From Leptobrachium leishanense (lineage: Eukaryota > Chordata > Amphibia > Anura > Megophryidae), in the NCBI GenBank assembly GCA_009667805.1, contig CM019069.1:98367204-98431203 (forward strand): a stretch of 64,000 nucleotides of DNA, given 5' to 3'. The first letter of the stretch is position 1. Each line of letters starts with the position of its first letter. The translations under genes and the position numbers were made by a program. Positions 11,784-22,851 of this stretch are shown one piece after another. The notes under the pieces are model-generated. The model saw nothing but the letters and a program-made list of their open reading frames with translations, had not been told where the DNA came from and searched no databases.

Positions 11784-12601
11784 TTAATCCAAAGGTGGCA
11801 TAGAGTTCCACAGCAAATATGTATGCCATCCCCTGGCATCAGATAAAAATGGTTCTGAGCCGAGGTGGGAGAAAATTAAGGATAGTGACTTGTGGGTGTA
11901 TGCAAGGGCCTCTGGACTTTTATCATTAGTCTGTTTGTAATTATCAATCGTATTTACCATTACTTGAAGACTATCTCCTAGTGCTTCTGGGTCAGATATA
12001 TCTAGTGTTGCGTTAAACAAAGATTCTTTACACATTGAACTATGTGGAACCTGGATCTTCTCTAGTTTAAAACACCAGAGAGGGAAATAGGTCACATTAG
12101 TAATGCGAATAGTGTGGTTTGTCTTTGGCATATCTAGACTCTTAGTCAGTTTAAGTACACTAGGGGCCACTATACTTTTATTCACAGGGTAGTCTGACAA
12201 ATTAAGAGGTACAGCTAAGGTGGGAATAACTGATGACCCTTGGTTCAATTTATTACACACCCAACAGGATTCATATCCTGACTTCTTTGCATACGCATAC
12301 GTAAATTTAATAAACAAATTATCTTCTGGCCTTGTCAGCTCCCGCTTCCATCTGTCCTGTACCGATGGGACAGTTATGTCATGTTCTGGTGTCAACCCAA
12401 TAGGGGCTGACCTCACTCCCTTAGGGAGCTGGATTGGAAAAATAGTCCAGCAACAATTGTCAATAAAGTCAAAAAGAAAACAATAATCCCAATACATATC
12501 AGGATCCTTTGGTACTGCTCAAATGGTCTCTGTAGTCTGGTAAAAAGGGTATCTGGAAGCAGAGGCTCATGGGCCTCCTGGGGTATCTCTGGAGCTTCCA
12601 T
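11784..12601 (-). pseudogene. env: ERV env remnant (leader and N-terminal surface subunit)
   Basis: Two overlapping minus-strand frames. The first (12601-12413) has a hydrophilic leader and a hydrophobic stretch IICIGII...FFLTLLTIVAGLFF-like, fitting a long signal-anchor leader. The second (12497-11784, 237 codons) has a CWVC motif, the CXXC type of gamma/epsilon-retroviral surface proteins, and several N-glycosylation sites (NLSD, NKSI, NHTI, NVTY, NATL). A frameshift near 12480 separates them, and the protein ends before any transmembrane subunit. Not functional. Confidence 0.7.
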
Positions 12602-13036
12602 TGGTTGGTTAGGCGGTGAACTTAACGGTCTTTCAATAACAACAAGTATAAAGACTGGAGTTTGGAGAGCCGGTGGTCAACTAGACTTGGATCTCCCTCC
12701 TCTCCGGTCTGTGCAGCTGCTTGGATACGGTGGAAACATATCTTCAGCGGATCGGATTCACTGGCTATCACTTTCCATGCCTTGTCCGTAACCTCTGCTG
12801 CTGGTTTCAGTCAGGAGTGATGTATCCACGGCACCACCTCGGCCACTTTCACTGCAGTAGGAGTGGATAACAAGACAACATAAAAAAAACCTCCCTTTAG
12901 CTCCTATCTTCCATTGGTTAACCCATACTGAGTCTCCTGCACAGTACTTGTGTAGGGGTGGGAACAGAAAATAGGGTATATGCTCGCTCTCCTATTTGTA
13001 TATACTCTGCATCGTCTGATCTAACCTGATCACTTA
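12602..13036 (-). other. ERV pol-env junction, degraded
   Basis: Between the integrase tail and env. Several stops in all frames; a short block near 12960 reads as the end of pol. No separate gene recognised. Confidence 0.45.
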
Positions 13037-13231
13037 CTAGCGTAGGTCAGTTTCCCCTAATACACGGGGATCCCCCCTCAACCCAGTTATCAAAGGGATG
13101 GGATAACCGAACATTATCTTGTATGGGCTCAATTTTAGGAGTGAGGTAGGATTGCTTCGGACATGCAGCAGTACGATTGGCAACACATCCAACCATTTCA
13201 ATGACGTTTCTTGGTATATTTTAGCCATCAA
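13037..13231 (-). pseudogene. pol: ERV integrase C-terminal segment
   Basis: Encodes AKIYQETSLKWLDVLPIVLL and LSPYKIMFGYP, the conserved segment of gamma/epsilon-retroviral integrase just after the catalytic core. It is displaced from the preceding integrase frame by an indel near 13235. Confidence 0.85.
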
Positions 13232-14546
13232 GGTCTTTATTCATTCTTTCCACTTTTCCAGAGCTTTGAGATCTGTATGTGGTATGTAGCTTCCACAAAA
13301 TTCTCAGCAGGCGGGCGAGTTGCTGTAAACAACTTTGTACGAAGGCTGGACCATTGTCTGATCCGATTTCAAGAGGCAGTCCATACCTTGGAATAATTTC
13401 TCTCATCAAGCATCCCACTATTTCAGCAGTCTTTTCTGTTCGAGTTGGGTAGGCCTCAACCCATCCCGTTAATGTGCATACTAGCACCAGTAGATATTTA
13501 TATCCTTTGCATGGAGGGAGAACAGTAAAGTCAATTTGTAGGGAGGACATTGGAGATAATTCAACCGATAATACTCCTGGTGGTCTTACTATCCCTTGCC
13601 TTGGGTTGTTCTTAGCATGAGTGACACATTGGTGGGCAATTGCTTTGCAAATGGCAGTGAGTCCAGGAACATAGAAATACGGTTCTAGTTGTTGCTCCAT
13701 GGCTGTCTTTCCTCCATGAGTCCTGGAATGCAAGGCCCGGACAATTTCAGGTGCCAGAGTGGCTGGTAAAACAATTCTTTCATTCTCCAACTGGTACCAT
13801 CCGTCTTCTCTGTATTCTCCTGGCTCTTCGGAGAGCCATTTCTTCTCTTTTTCAGAGTAGGCCGGAGTCCAGTGAGTAATGGGTGTTGGTAACAGGGACG
13901 TCACCACTGGGAGAAGCCTCTTGGTATTCTTGGATATTCTGTGCTTCAAAACATATTCAGACAGTGCATCTCTTTCATGATCATTCTTTACCGCCGGCAA
14001 GGAATATTTCAGGGCACTTTCTTTCATATTTTGCAGCTGATCTTCAACCAGTATTTCTTTCAGGAAGAACTTCACCAGCGGAGCTTGGTATTGTGCAGCT
14101 CCCAGCTCTCCCATGCTTTTCACAATTCGGGTAATTCTCAGGTTATTATGGGTGTTGGTATTCAAATTGGAGAAGTGTGTTGAAAAATTTGAGTCTCGTA
14201 TCACTTCTATCTCCTCTTCCCCCACTATTTTTACGCCGAAGAAATTCAGCATCAGTTTATAGGCTCTCCGTAGCCTATGTTGGATTTCAGCGGTGTTTTT
14301 CATAATTTCAATTTCAGAAAAAGTCAGTGGCTTTGCATGTTCATTTCGGCCTTGTTCACGTAGAGGAAACAACCATTGGATATACCTGTGGTGCTTCTCT
14401 AGAAGTTCATATTCACCGTACCAGTGGCAAAGAACATCTTCAATAAATTCTCCATGAGGTGCAAATCTTCTGTTATTCATATAGAAGTCTACTTTTGGCT
14501 GATCTTGGAAAACAGCGTTCAGACAGAGCAGAGTTTCGACTTTCAT
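13221..14546 (-). pseudogene. pol: ERV pol segment: OGFR-like domain fused in frame to integrase
   Basis: One uninterrupted 441-codon frame. Residues ~17-200 match the opioid growth factor receptor conserved region: RRFAPHGEFIEDVL, a YIQWLFPLRE core followed by HAKPLTFSEIEI, then NNLRITRIVKSMGELG and APLVKFFLKE. Residues ~210-441 are retroviral integrase: zinc-binding H273 and H277 with C307 (the last Cys of the finger is His310), catalytic D339, D397 and E433 with 35 residues between the last two. Upstream, the RNase H linker reaches this ORF in the same phase with only one TGA (14604-14606) between. Downstream, an indel near 13235 ends it. The OGFR part is thus within pol, not beside it. 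Its role is unknown; in cells OGFR is a nuclear-associated receptor for Met-enkephalin. Confidence 0.88.
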
Positions 14547-15040
14547 TTGCGGGGATTCGGGTTCACATACCGGAATCTTGACAGGTGAGTCATCTTGAAC
14601 CAGTCATCTCTGGGGAACCGAAGTTTCATTTTGGTGTTCCGGATTTCCATTCCGGAAGCTTTTCAAGTGATTTTCAGCATTTACCGGGTATCCTCTCCGG
14701 CGCTCGGGGTTTCCTTCCCGAACACTTTCCAGGGGATCTTTATCTTGAACTGGGTATCCTCTCCAGTTTAGTTTCAAGTGAGTTTTCTCCTGCTGCTGCA
14801 CCTGCTGCTGTCGAGTACTCTTAGCCTTGGTTTCTTTCCAATCACAGCCACGCTCAAGGGCTTGTGTTTGTCTGGCTGCTTCCTTTGCCGCCAGATCTGC
14901 TTTCCGGTTTCCTCTGGGAACTTCTTCCTTGCCTTTTTGGTGGCCACGGCAATGAATAACACCAACTGCGGACGGTTTCCATACTGCATTCAGTAGATTC
15001 AATATTTCAAGGGCATATTTGACTTGTTTGCCTGCAGATG
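14547..15040 (-). pseudogene. pol: ERV pol: RNase H C-terminus and repeat linker
   Basis: Contains GVIHCRGHQKG and NRKADLAAKEAARQ, the last helices of retroviral RNase H (His of the active site included). It then has a charged linker with two degenerate ~23-residue repeats (RGYPVQDKDPLESVREGNPE and RGYPVNAENHLKSFRNGNPE). A TGA at 14604-14606 interrupts it; the same phase continues into the OGFR-like domain. Confidence 0.85.
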
Positions 15041-15472
15041 TTAGGAGGCCACGTTCGTTGTAGCATGAATTGTCATGAAGGCATACTTGGAATCAGTGTA
15101 TATGTTCACCCTTTTGTTTTCAGATAGTTCTAGACCTCTGGTAAGGGCAATAATTTCAGCCAGTTGAGCAGAAGTGCCTTTGGGCAGTGGTTTAGCTTCA
15201 ATTGTTTCGTCAAGAGTGACTACTGCGTACCCAGCAAATCTCTTTCCATTTTCTACAAAACTGCTTCCATCAGTGAACAGTTGCATGTCGTATTTGTCTA
15301 TGGGTATGTCTTTGAGGTCAGGTCTGCTGCTATATACTTCATCCATTACTTGAAGGCACTCATGTTCCTGATCTTTTGGAGCATCTGGAAGCAATGTAGC
15401 AGGATTCAGGGTGTAGATTAGTTCCAAATGGACTCTTGGGTTTTCACATAGCATAGCTTGGTACTTGGTCAT
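15041..15472 (-). pseudogene. pol: ERV pol: RNase H N-terminal part
   Basis: Shows LFTDGSSFVENGKRFAGYAV, GTSAQLAEIIALTRGLEL and VNIYTDSKYAFMTIHA, i.e. the catalytic Asp, Glu and Asp of gammaretrovirus-type RNase H. A frameshift near 15055 ends it; the rest of the domain resumes in another frame. Confidence 0.9.
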
Positions 15473-16330
15473 TCTTGCATTGCTGAACTAATAATTGCCT
15501 TTATAGTCTAGAAGAGTCTGGACTGCATGAGGGACTTTCACAAAGAGTTCTTAGCCTAGTGTGAGCTTGTCAGCTTCAGCAACCAGGAGGGCAGTGGCTT
15601 CAAGCAACAAAGTCTTTAATTGGGTGACAACCTTAGTTTTGTTCTTCACTCCATATAATAGGGTCAGGCCCTGCACCTTTGGTGACTTGGTACAGAGGCT
15701 CAGTAATTCTCTTATTTGGCAATGAGTCTGTGGCTTGAGGGACACGGCAGACTGATTATTTGCGTTCTGGATTGCACGCTCAGTTCCTGTAAGATGGAAG
15801 CCTGGATACTTGACACTGTGTCTGCAAATCTGTGCCTTGCGTCTTGAGATTTTGTAGCCTGCCTTGCATAAGATACTTAACAGTTCTTTTGTGGCATTGA
15901 AACAATCTTCTTGAGTTGGTGGAGCAAGCATGAGATCATCAACATATTGTAATAGGGTAGCTTTGTCTGGCTGAGAGTGATAGGCAAATAAGTCTTTGTT
16001 CAGTGTTCTCCCGAGGATAGCAAACCTTGAGGGAGGCATATCATTTGATGTTTGGAGCCATTCTGGGCATTTTCCCACTGAAAGGCAAACCATGGCTGAT
16101 TCGCTGGAGCCAAGCAGATACAGAAAAACGCATTTTTTTAAATCAAATGTAGAATTCTGTGTTGCGGTCAAATCCATATAAAGTCACTGTGGCAGAATTA
16201 ACTGCTCTTAAATCCTTGACAGGTCGGTACTCTTGGGTATTCTCTTTCTGCACTGGCAGTAGCGAAGTATTCCATGAAAACACACAAAACTTTAGGAAAA
16301 TCGTACTTTAAACAGATGTTCAAGGTGGAC
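15473..16330 (-). pseudogene. pol: ERV pol: reverse transcriptase, 5' truncated
   Basis: The main ORF is 16177-15551. It contains LLQYVDDLMLA (YVDD at about 15946-15935) and GYKISRRKAQIC, typical of gamma/epsilon-retroviral RT. Upstream, 16330-16178 carries a WNTSLLPVQKEN segment and EYRPVKDLRAVN in a broken frame. The homology fades near 16330; protease and most of gag are not seen between here and the MA remnants, so the provirus is heavily deleted. Confidence 0.88.
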
Positions 16331-16978
16331 TTTGGATGAGTTGCCAAGCTTTTTGTGGGATGTGGTAAATACACATTTTATAACACATTTCTCTTTTCTC
16401 ATCATCAACTTCTTTGTGTATTCCACATTTTACTTGTCTTTTCTATTTAGTTTACAATTTCTCCAAACTGATCTAACGCCTGCAGTATTTTTTTCTCTAT
16501 ATCTGTTGCCTTTCGCAGATGTCACTAATAGCCCATTCCTCCCACCTTTTTCTCCTTCTGTGCATAAGGGGAGGGGGGGTTTGGGCTTCGACTTGGAACG
16601 ACTTTATTTTTTATTTTTTTTAGAATCAGCAGAGTCTCTTCCTAATTTAGCCCTTTTAATCAATGATCTCTGTAGGGGCACACCCGAAACCACATAGACA
16701 CTGTACACACCATATCCCAATACACACAACAGGGATTACATACATAGATCATTTTCATTGTAATGCATACAAAACGAAAGAGCATATAAACCCACTATAC
16801 ACATATATAGCATTTATACAGACTAGGCAGCACATATACATTGTGCCCTAAACACAGACACAGCACATATATGCACTCAGTTTCTGCAATAATACTAACA
16901 TATTGCGCATCATTCTGAAACATCCGGACACAATGCTAGACAATATATCTTTCTCACATATAGCCTAGATTATATAAA
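16331..16978. other. No feature recognised
   Basis: A/T-rich DNA inside the span of the broken provirus. It includes a (cacata)-rich stretch around 16690-16920. No gag, protease or RT motif seen. Confidence 0.4.
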
Positions 16979-17345
16979 ACATAGAAACATAGAAAATTGT
17001 CGGCAGATAAGAACCTTCTGGCCCATCTAGTCTGCCCAATTACATGGATACTTTACCTGGATTTATCTTTTATTTAGGATAGCCTTATGCCTATCCCATG
17101 CTTGCTTAAATTCAATCACTGTTTTGGCCTCTACCACTTCTACTGGAAGACTGTTCCATGTATCCACCACCCTCTCAGTAAAATAATGCTTCCTGATGTT
17201 ACTTTTAAACCTTTGCCCCTCTAATCTATGTCCTCTTGTTTTGCTACTTTGTTTCCTTTTAAATATACTCCCTTCCTCTACCTTGTGGATTCCCTTTACG
17301 TATTTAAATGTTTCTATCATATCTCCTCTGTCTCGATTTCGATTT
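16979..17345 (-). repeat. CR1-type LINE 3' fragment
   Basis: Starts with acatagaaacatagaaa and ggcagataagaacc, a common frog CR1-type 3' end. On the minus strand, 17320-17063 encodes the C-terminus of a non-LTR reverse transcriptase: RKHYFTERVVDTWNSLPVEV and EFKQAWDRH. It lies inside the degraded provirus. The same peptide theme (RVVDTWNSLPVG) underlies the array at 63258-64000. Confidence 0.75.
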
Positions 17346-17833
17346 AGTCTGTCAAGACAGACCTAACCTAATATATCAACACAAAATATAAACATACATC
17401 TCGCAATCAACAGACTACATCCATTCTAAATTCGCTGCATAGACACATAAAGCGTTAACGCCTTTGCTCATCAGGGAGCTGACTCCCTCCCTCCCCTCTA
17501 TGTAAAAAGGGGGGAAACAAATGCAGAGAATCTCATTACTCTCAGCCATCACACACTCTAAATAAACATCCAACCCTTATTACAAAGATAGATAAAAAAT
17601 AAACAACATATATATACTCGATTAGTTTCTTCCCGTTTGGCAGCTATGGGACATGTAGTTCCCTGATCAATCATAAACACAGTCAGACAAAAACATTCTA
17701 CCATATAACCTTCTAGATTACCATCTGATCCATTGATCATCTCCTTTCCTTCTGGCCTGGGGGGAAGTGGGGGCTCAGAGACTCCTGCAGATCATCACAC
17801 AGTCCACACACAGGGTTTGTAATTTATCTATGT
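17346..17833. other. No feature recognised
   Basis: Non-coding; probably degraded proviral or flanking sequence. A short minus ORF at 17740-17558 has no recognisable motif. Confidence 0.35.
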
Positions 17834-18198
17834 CTAATTATTCCCACACTCATGTTTATATTTATTTAAGGGCATTCCTTTCTTTCTTTGCCCTGCTAAC
17901 ATAACAAAATGGCTTTTATCTCTCACACAGTACCTCCAAATATCTATATATGGATACTGATCTGGGTGGCCATATCTCCCGGTGCCCTGGGAGTACATTT
18001 TCTGTATTATCTCCGGGTCTATAGATCCCTGTTCTGGCCATTCAGGGACTAACATCGGCCAGATTATTGTATACAACAGTTTTAATTTTTTTTTTTTACT
18101 CAATTCCATACCATAATGATGTCTCATACAGCGCTTCAAAATTGTGCATCATATATTCTAAGGGTGTTTGCCCATTCTTCACTTTCTCGGGTTTAGAT
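17834..18198 (-). pseudogene. gag: ERV gag matrix remnant, copy 2
   Basis: Minus strand encodes TPLEYMMHNFEALYETSLW, then EWPEQGSIDPEIIQ and GHPDQYPYIDIWRYCVRDKS. The WP..G..D..II followed by HPDQ.PYI..W pattern is the gamma/epsilon-retroviral matrix domain. A frame break lies near 18090. It is the more complete of the two matrix segments. Confidence 0.75.
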
Positions 18199-18770
18199 TA
18201 TTACCCATGGTTTCTTCTTGTAGTGGGTTTCTCAAACTGGGGAGCCAGGGCTGTCTTGTGGGGACTCCCTCTATCTACTAATCGTGATGACATAAAATGT
18301 ATTCTGCTGTGCAACATGCTAACATTATTTGGTTCTTTGATATCATGCCCCTCTCCTCCAGTCGCTGAATCCATTGCAAGGGGGATATCAGCACCCATGG
18401 GTCCTGGCTGAGGGTGTTGGGACGACACAGAGGGGGCGTGCGCTGCAGGTTCATATGCAGCTGGGGCATCTGCTACTGCTGCAAAATATGATGGATAAGG
18501 AAGGGGTTACAGGAAATCCTCTGGCTGATCTTGCAACACATTTAATAGTTTAGGGGCTGTGCTGCGCCGCGAGTGTCCTACTGCCAGCATTACTAATGCG
18601 CTTTTATCCTTCACACAATACCTCCATATATCTATATAGGGATATTGATCTGGATGCCCAGGACTCACTGTGACTGCTAAATGGTCACCCTGTATGATTA
18701 CGGGGTCCATTGATCCCTCCGGGGGCCATGAAGGATTTAATATAGGCCATTCAGTTTCACACAGTTAACA
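18199..18770 (-). pseudogene. gag: ERV gag matrix remnant, copy 1, with proline-rich region
   Basis: Minus strand 18710-18507 encodes GHPDQYPYIDIWRYCVKDKS, nearly the same peptide as in copy 2. Downstream (18480-18200) is an Ala/Pro-rich stretch (PLPYPSYFAAVADAPAAYEP, then SSQHPQPGPMGAD) resembling a gag linker or late-domain region. Having two matrix segments in tandem in one orientation means a duplication or two joined proviral copies. Confidence 0.7.
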
Positions 18771-20035
18771 AGAAAAATGAACAGGCGCCCAAACTTGTGC
18801 TACCACCAACCAACCAATGCCAGCCAGAAATTTTAGTGGTTTCCCCAAACCAGTGAACAATGAAGAAAATGGTACGTATCTGGCGGCGCGAAGACAATCG
18901 CTAATTGGTAGCTGACGGTTCCCTTAGTTAACAAAATCCATATGGAACATGTAAAGAAAAATAAACAATATATAGTGCAGATGGTTAAATACACAAAATA
19001 AATAATCGTATGGTGTTCCACTCACGCATTAAAGAGCCCAAGCACTGGCTCTGAGTGGATCAAGGCTCTTGGGTGCTTAACTTCTCCACTTCTAAAGGTA
19101 ACCCACACCTTATAGAATTGGCAGCAAGACTTGCATCAAGTGAATATGAAAAGAGAAACGAGACAACTTCCTTGTGCAGGTCTTCCAAGGAATTGGGTAT
19201 AAAGATTTGGTCTAATCAACTCACATTTGATGGAGCTATAGACCAAGCTCTTGGTGTATGCGCCTTAGGGTTTATTCTGTAGGTAAAGCCCAAAAAAATC
19301 TCTTTCAGGAAACCGAGAATCCAAAAATCCAGAACAGTAGGGGAAATTAAAATTAAAATATTTATTTAAAACATAAATAAAATACTGGCTTGGCCAGAAC
19401 GCGTTTCGTCAGACGTGCTGGCTTCTTCAGCTGGTTTACAGACTAATGTCCAATCTCTTTATTATATAGAGTAGCAGTTTAGTACTTAAAAGTCCCCACA
19501 TGTTCCAGATTCCCTAATTAAAACGTGCACTCATTATCCCAAACCGCATCACCGGTGGTGGGAACGAAGCCGCCATCTTGCGCATGCGCTATGGTGCCAC
19601 ATGCATTCCAACTTGCGTGTCACGCCGGGTTCAGGAAGTGACTTGCGTTCCACTTTGTATGACACTCTGAATCCTCCGCCGCATAGATACTCATATTTCG
19701 ATTCTTCTTTGTAGCTGAAAAGTTGAACATCATGCTCTCAAGCCAGAATAAACAAAAGAAAGCAATTTAGGACACAAACTTTATAACCATTAAATCTTCC
19801 CCAGCTCTAATCTATAAAGGGGTCTTTGGAGATGCGTCCATAAATAGCATCCAATTCATTTGATCTGAAAACAAGATAATATACGTACTTATAGCAAAAA
19901 AGGTTAATTAATCATATAAATTCCAGCTATTTAATATCTAGTCCTATTAAGCATTCTTCTATTTATTCTAAATACCCTTAATTACTCTTGATTGAATATA
20001 ATTCGAGTGTTAGTGCAAAATTATAACTTTTGAAG
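18771..20035. other. Mostly unrecognised; contains an ACGCGTTTCGTC repeat
   Basis: No gene seen. At 19395-19412 is gaacgcgtttcgtcagacg, the complement of the GACGAAACGCGTTC motif also present in the foldback loop at 50922. It is followed by gtgctggcttcttcagctgg. The region may hold a second, decayed member of that family. No 5' LTR of the provirus was found. Confidence 0.4.
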
Positions 20036-20640
20036 GTCAACTGCAGTGAGTGGCGGAGCCCGGCCCTGCGCCTATGCAGCTTCGACACTCAACCCTGTCA
20101 ATGGGGTCATCAGAGGATTCGGAGTTCGCCGAGGTCCCACAACAGCGGTCCCGCATCCCTCCTTCGCGCCCAACGCCCAGCGAGACCCTGATATCTAGGA
20201 GATATGATCCCTCTGTCTCACCAGATTTCCTTGATTTCTTTCTCATGCCGGTAAGGATGGTGCACACAGGAAGGAACCATGCTGTAGGAACCCCAAGCAC
20301 AGGCCGCAAGATGGCCATTGCCTCAGCCAGTCGGAAAGAAAAGGAGTGTGAATCGGTGCTCCACTCTGTTCCCACAGCCACAGGGTGAGTCAATCGGGTG
20401 CCAGAGTTCCAGACAAATGCCCTGAGGAGATTGTGCCAATCTCAGGCAATAAAAACGACCTCAGGACCTGATATCTGGCTCTGCGGCATGGAGCTCAGCA
20501 GAGCCCCGTTCAATACCTCAGCAGCTGCAGAATTGCTGCAGCGCAGCAATTCAGTTTGCTGCAGCAGTGTCATTGAACGCTTTGGATGTGAATTTTGAAT
20601 CCAAAATGGCCGACGATTTCTTAACGAAAGATTCAGATTG
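20036..20640. other. Unrecognised, moderately G/C-rich segment
   Basis: Open on both strands at 20050-20390 (112 codons plus, 118 codons minus), but neither protein is recognisable and no splice or domain signal supports it. gcagctgcagaattgctgca (20521-20540) is followed by its near inverted copy, a small hairpin. Confidence 0.35.
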
Positions 20641-21193
20641 TTTTTCGATCGGACAAAATATGATAAAGGAAAGCAGTCAGAACAATTCCGTTTTGTATGC
20701 ACAAATGATAGTTTTTATTGAATAAATGTTATGTTTACTTCTGAAACAAAATCTAAATTGAACTGTAATCTATGTCTATGTGCAGGGGGAAATAATAAAT
20801 AAATATTTTGTGCTTTGGTGAACAAAAACCTGAAAATTAACATTGCTGTACGGAATTGTTCGTGGCGGCGGCCATCTTGCTGTACGGAATTGTTACTTGC
20901 TTCATGGTGGCGGCCATCTTTGTCGGTTGTAGAGTTTGGGGATTAAATTTCTAAAAAGCGTGTTTTTCCCCTTTTTTTTCCCACCATATTTCATACATTT
21001 TTTTTATAGTAAATTATACGATATGATGGAAATAATTTTTATAAAGTCCATTTAATGGTGAGAAACACAGTATATAATATGTGTATGTTGCATAAATTAG
21101 TAAGAGGAAATTGAAACTAAACACAAACAGTGCAGAAACATAAAAACAGCAGCGAGCACTAGTAAAATGCCCGTGTTGGGGTTAAAAGGCATT
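20641..21193. other. No gene; short duplication tacggaattgtt
   Basis: tgctgtacggaattgttnnt...gcggccatctt occurs twice (20845-20880, 20879-20920). The rest is A/T-rich and unrecognised. Confidence 0.4.
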
Positions 21194-21197
21194 TTAA

Positions 21198-22415
21198 CCC
21201 TTTCGCTGCTGAGGCGTTTCACGCCTCTGTGCTGAGGTCATTTTTACTGGTTTTGCTCATCATGTTTAAACGTATTTTGAAGGCTTATTTTAGTATATGA
21301 CCCAGACATATTATATATCGTTCTTTCCGTCAGACTCGGCAGATTCATAATATGTCATTATTATATGTATATGTCATGTCCTGTCTGTATATTATAACAA
21401 AAAATGCAATAAAATATGAATTTTCAAGAATTTACAACGTGTAAAGTGTTTTTTTTTCACATTTTAACATGCGAGCAATTGCGGTTATATTTTGTATGGG
21501 GTGCGCTTGTTAAAAAAATTAGAGATGGGGTCTCGTTACATTTTTTTTTGGGGAAAATTACGCGATTTTTTACAAACGCACCGCATACAAAAATCGTTAG
21601 TGCAGCATCATTGTTCACATTATAATTGAAATGGAAAAATATTGCTGCATTAACAAACAAAAAAAAAAAACTTGTTTTTTTTTTTAGAATTTTTTTTTAA
21701 AATATTTTTTTTTTTTTTTTTTTTTTAAAAACTTTTTTCACAGTGGTGTTTGGTATCGTTGGAACGGCCATGCTCTGGCCGATCCAACAGTACCAAACAT
21801 TAACCCCTAGCTGCCACGGATCGGGAGATAGGGGGTTCATTGGAACCCCCTATCTCCACCGTTGGTGGCAGCTAGGGGTTAACTCCAGGACTGGCGTCAT
21901 CGTGCTATGCACGATGACGCCAGTCCTCAGGGGGAGTTCCCGGAGGCTTGGCCGACATCCAAGATGTCGGCCAGCTCCGGGAAAGGATCACGAACAGGCG
22001 CTTTTCAACGCCGATTCGTGATCCGGCTCCCCAGGGATTAATGACAGCAACCGTTTGGAAGGGCAGGCTGTGCCCTTCCAAGCGGTGTCTGTATTAACTC
22101 CCTACTCCCCGGCTATCGGGAGGGAGAGAGGTCCGAAGGACCTCCACCCCCTCCCTTTCAGGCGCCTCCTCTGCACATGCGGGGGGGGCGCCTGCATTAG
22201 ATGTCATCGCGTCGCCGCGATGACATCTAATGCCCCCGCCGGGGTCCCGGATTGACGGGCTGACATCCAAGATGTCAGCCCGCACCGGGGGGGTGCAGCA
22301 ATCCGCCGGAATCCGGCGGATTGCTGCCTCCTGTGCTCGGACGCGCTGAGCGCGTCCGTAGCACAGGAGAACCACTTGGCTGGACGCGCTGAGCGCGTCC
22401 ATAGCAGCCAAGTGG
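21198..22415. mobile_element. piggyBac-like MITE, copy 2
   Basis: Flanked by TTAA (21194-21197 and 22416-22419), with the same termini as copy 1. It is collinear with 5738-6862 through most of its length but longer at the right, where three more hairpins remain: 22262-22285 (gatgtcagcc), 22296-22325 (ccgccggaatccggcgg), and 22335-22360 (ggacgcgctgagcgcgtcc), the last repeated at 22382-22400. Copy 1 has lost this part by deletion. Confidence 0.85.
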
Positions 22416-22429
22416 TTAAAGAATAAAAA

Positions 22430-22835
22430 TGCATGAAAATAGTAAAAGTTCTATAAAAAATTAATTGAACGGTGTGTTACAGAATTTAAAAAAAATGAGA
22501 ATCAAAAATTTTGACAAAAAAAAGTTTCATTTTTAAAGCAAGTGAACATTTTTTTTTGCTGAAACTGAAAATAATTATCAATTGAATAGATAATAAAAAC
22601 AATATCTTTTTACATTGAATCATAAGGGTTTCACCTGTTTAAACCTGTCGAACTGAAGCACTGAAAATCAGGGCATTTCACTGACAATTTGGTACAGTTC
22701 AGCGTCTCTGAATAGATACATTACTTCTCTATGGGACAATTTCACTGCCACCGCAGGCTGCCGAATTGCGGAGTTCAGCGGCAAACTGCACCATATTTTG
22801 CTGGCAATTCACCAGTATTTGTATACTTAATAAGT
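22430..22835. repeat. Diverged fragment of the GGTTATTC-type MITE
   Basis: Shares with 48960-49130 and 8320-8450: cctgtcgaa(c/t)tgaa, gaaaatcagggcatttca, acttctctatggg, ttcactgcc. Termini are not preserved. Confidence 0.5.
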
Positions 22836-22851
22836 ATTATTATAAGTATTA

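Noticed and set aside
13221..14546. Independent cellular OGFR pseudogene next to the provirus
   Set aside because: The domain is open and in phase with integrase on one side and with the RNase H linker (bar one TGA) on the other; no intron, poly-A or target duplication surrounds it.
16690..16930. cacata-rich stretch as a satellite
   Set aside because: No stable unit length; only a compositional bias.
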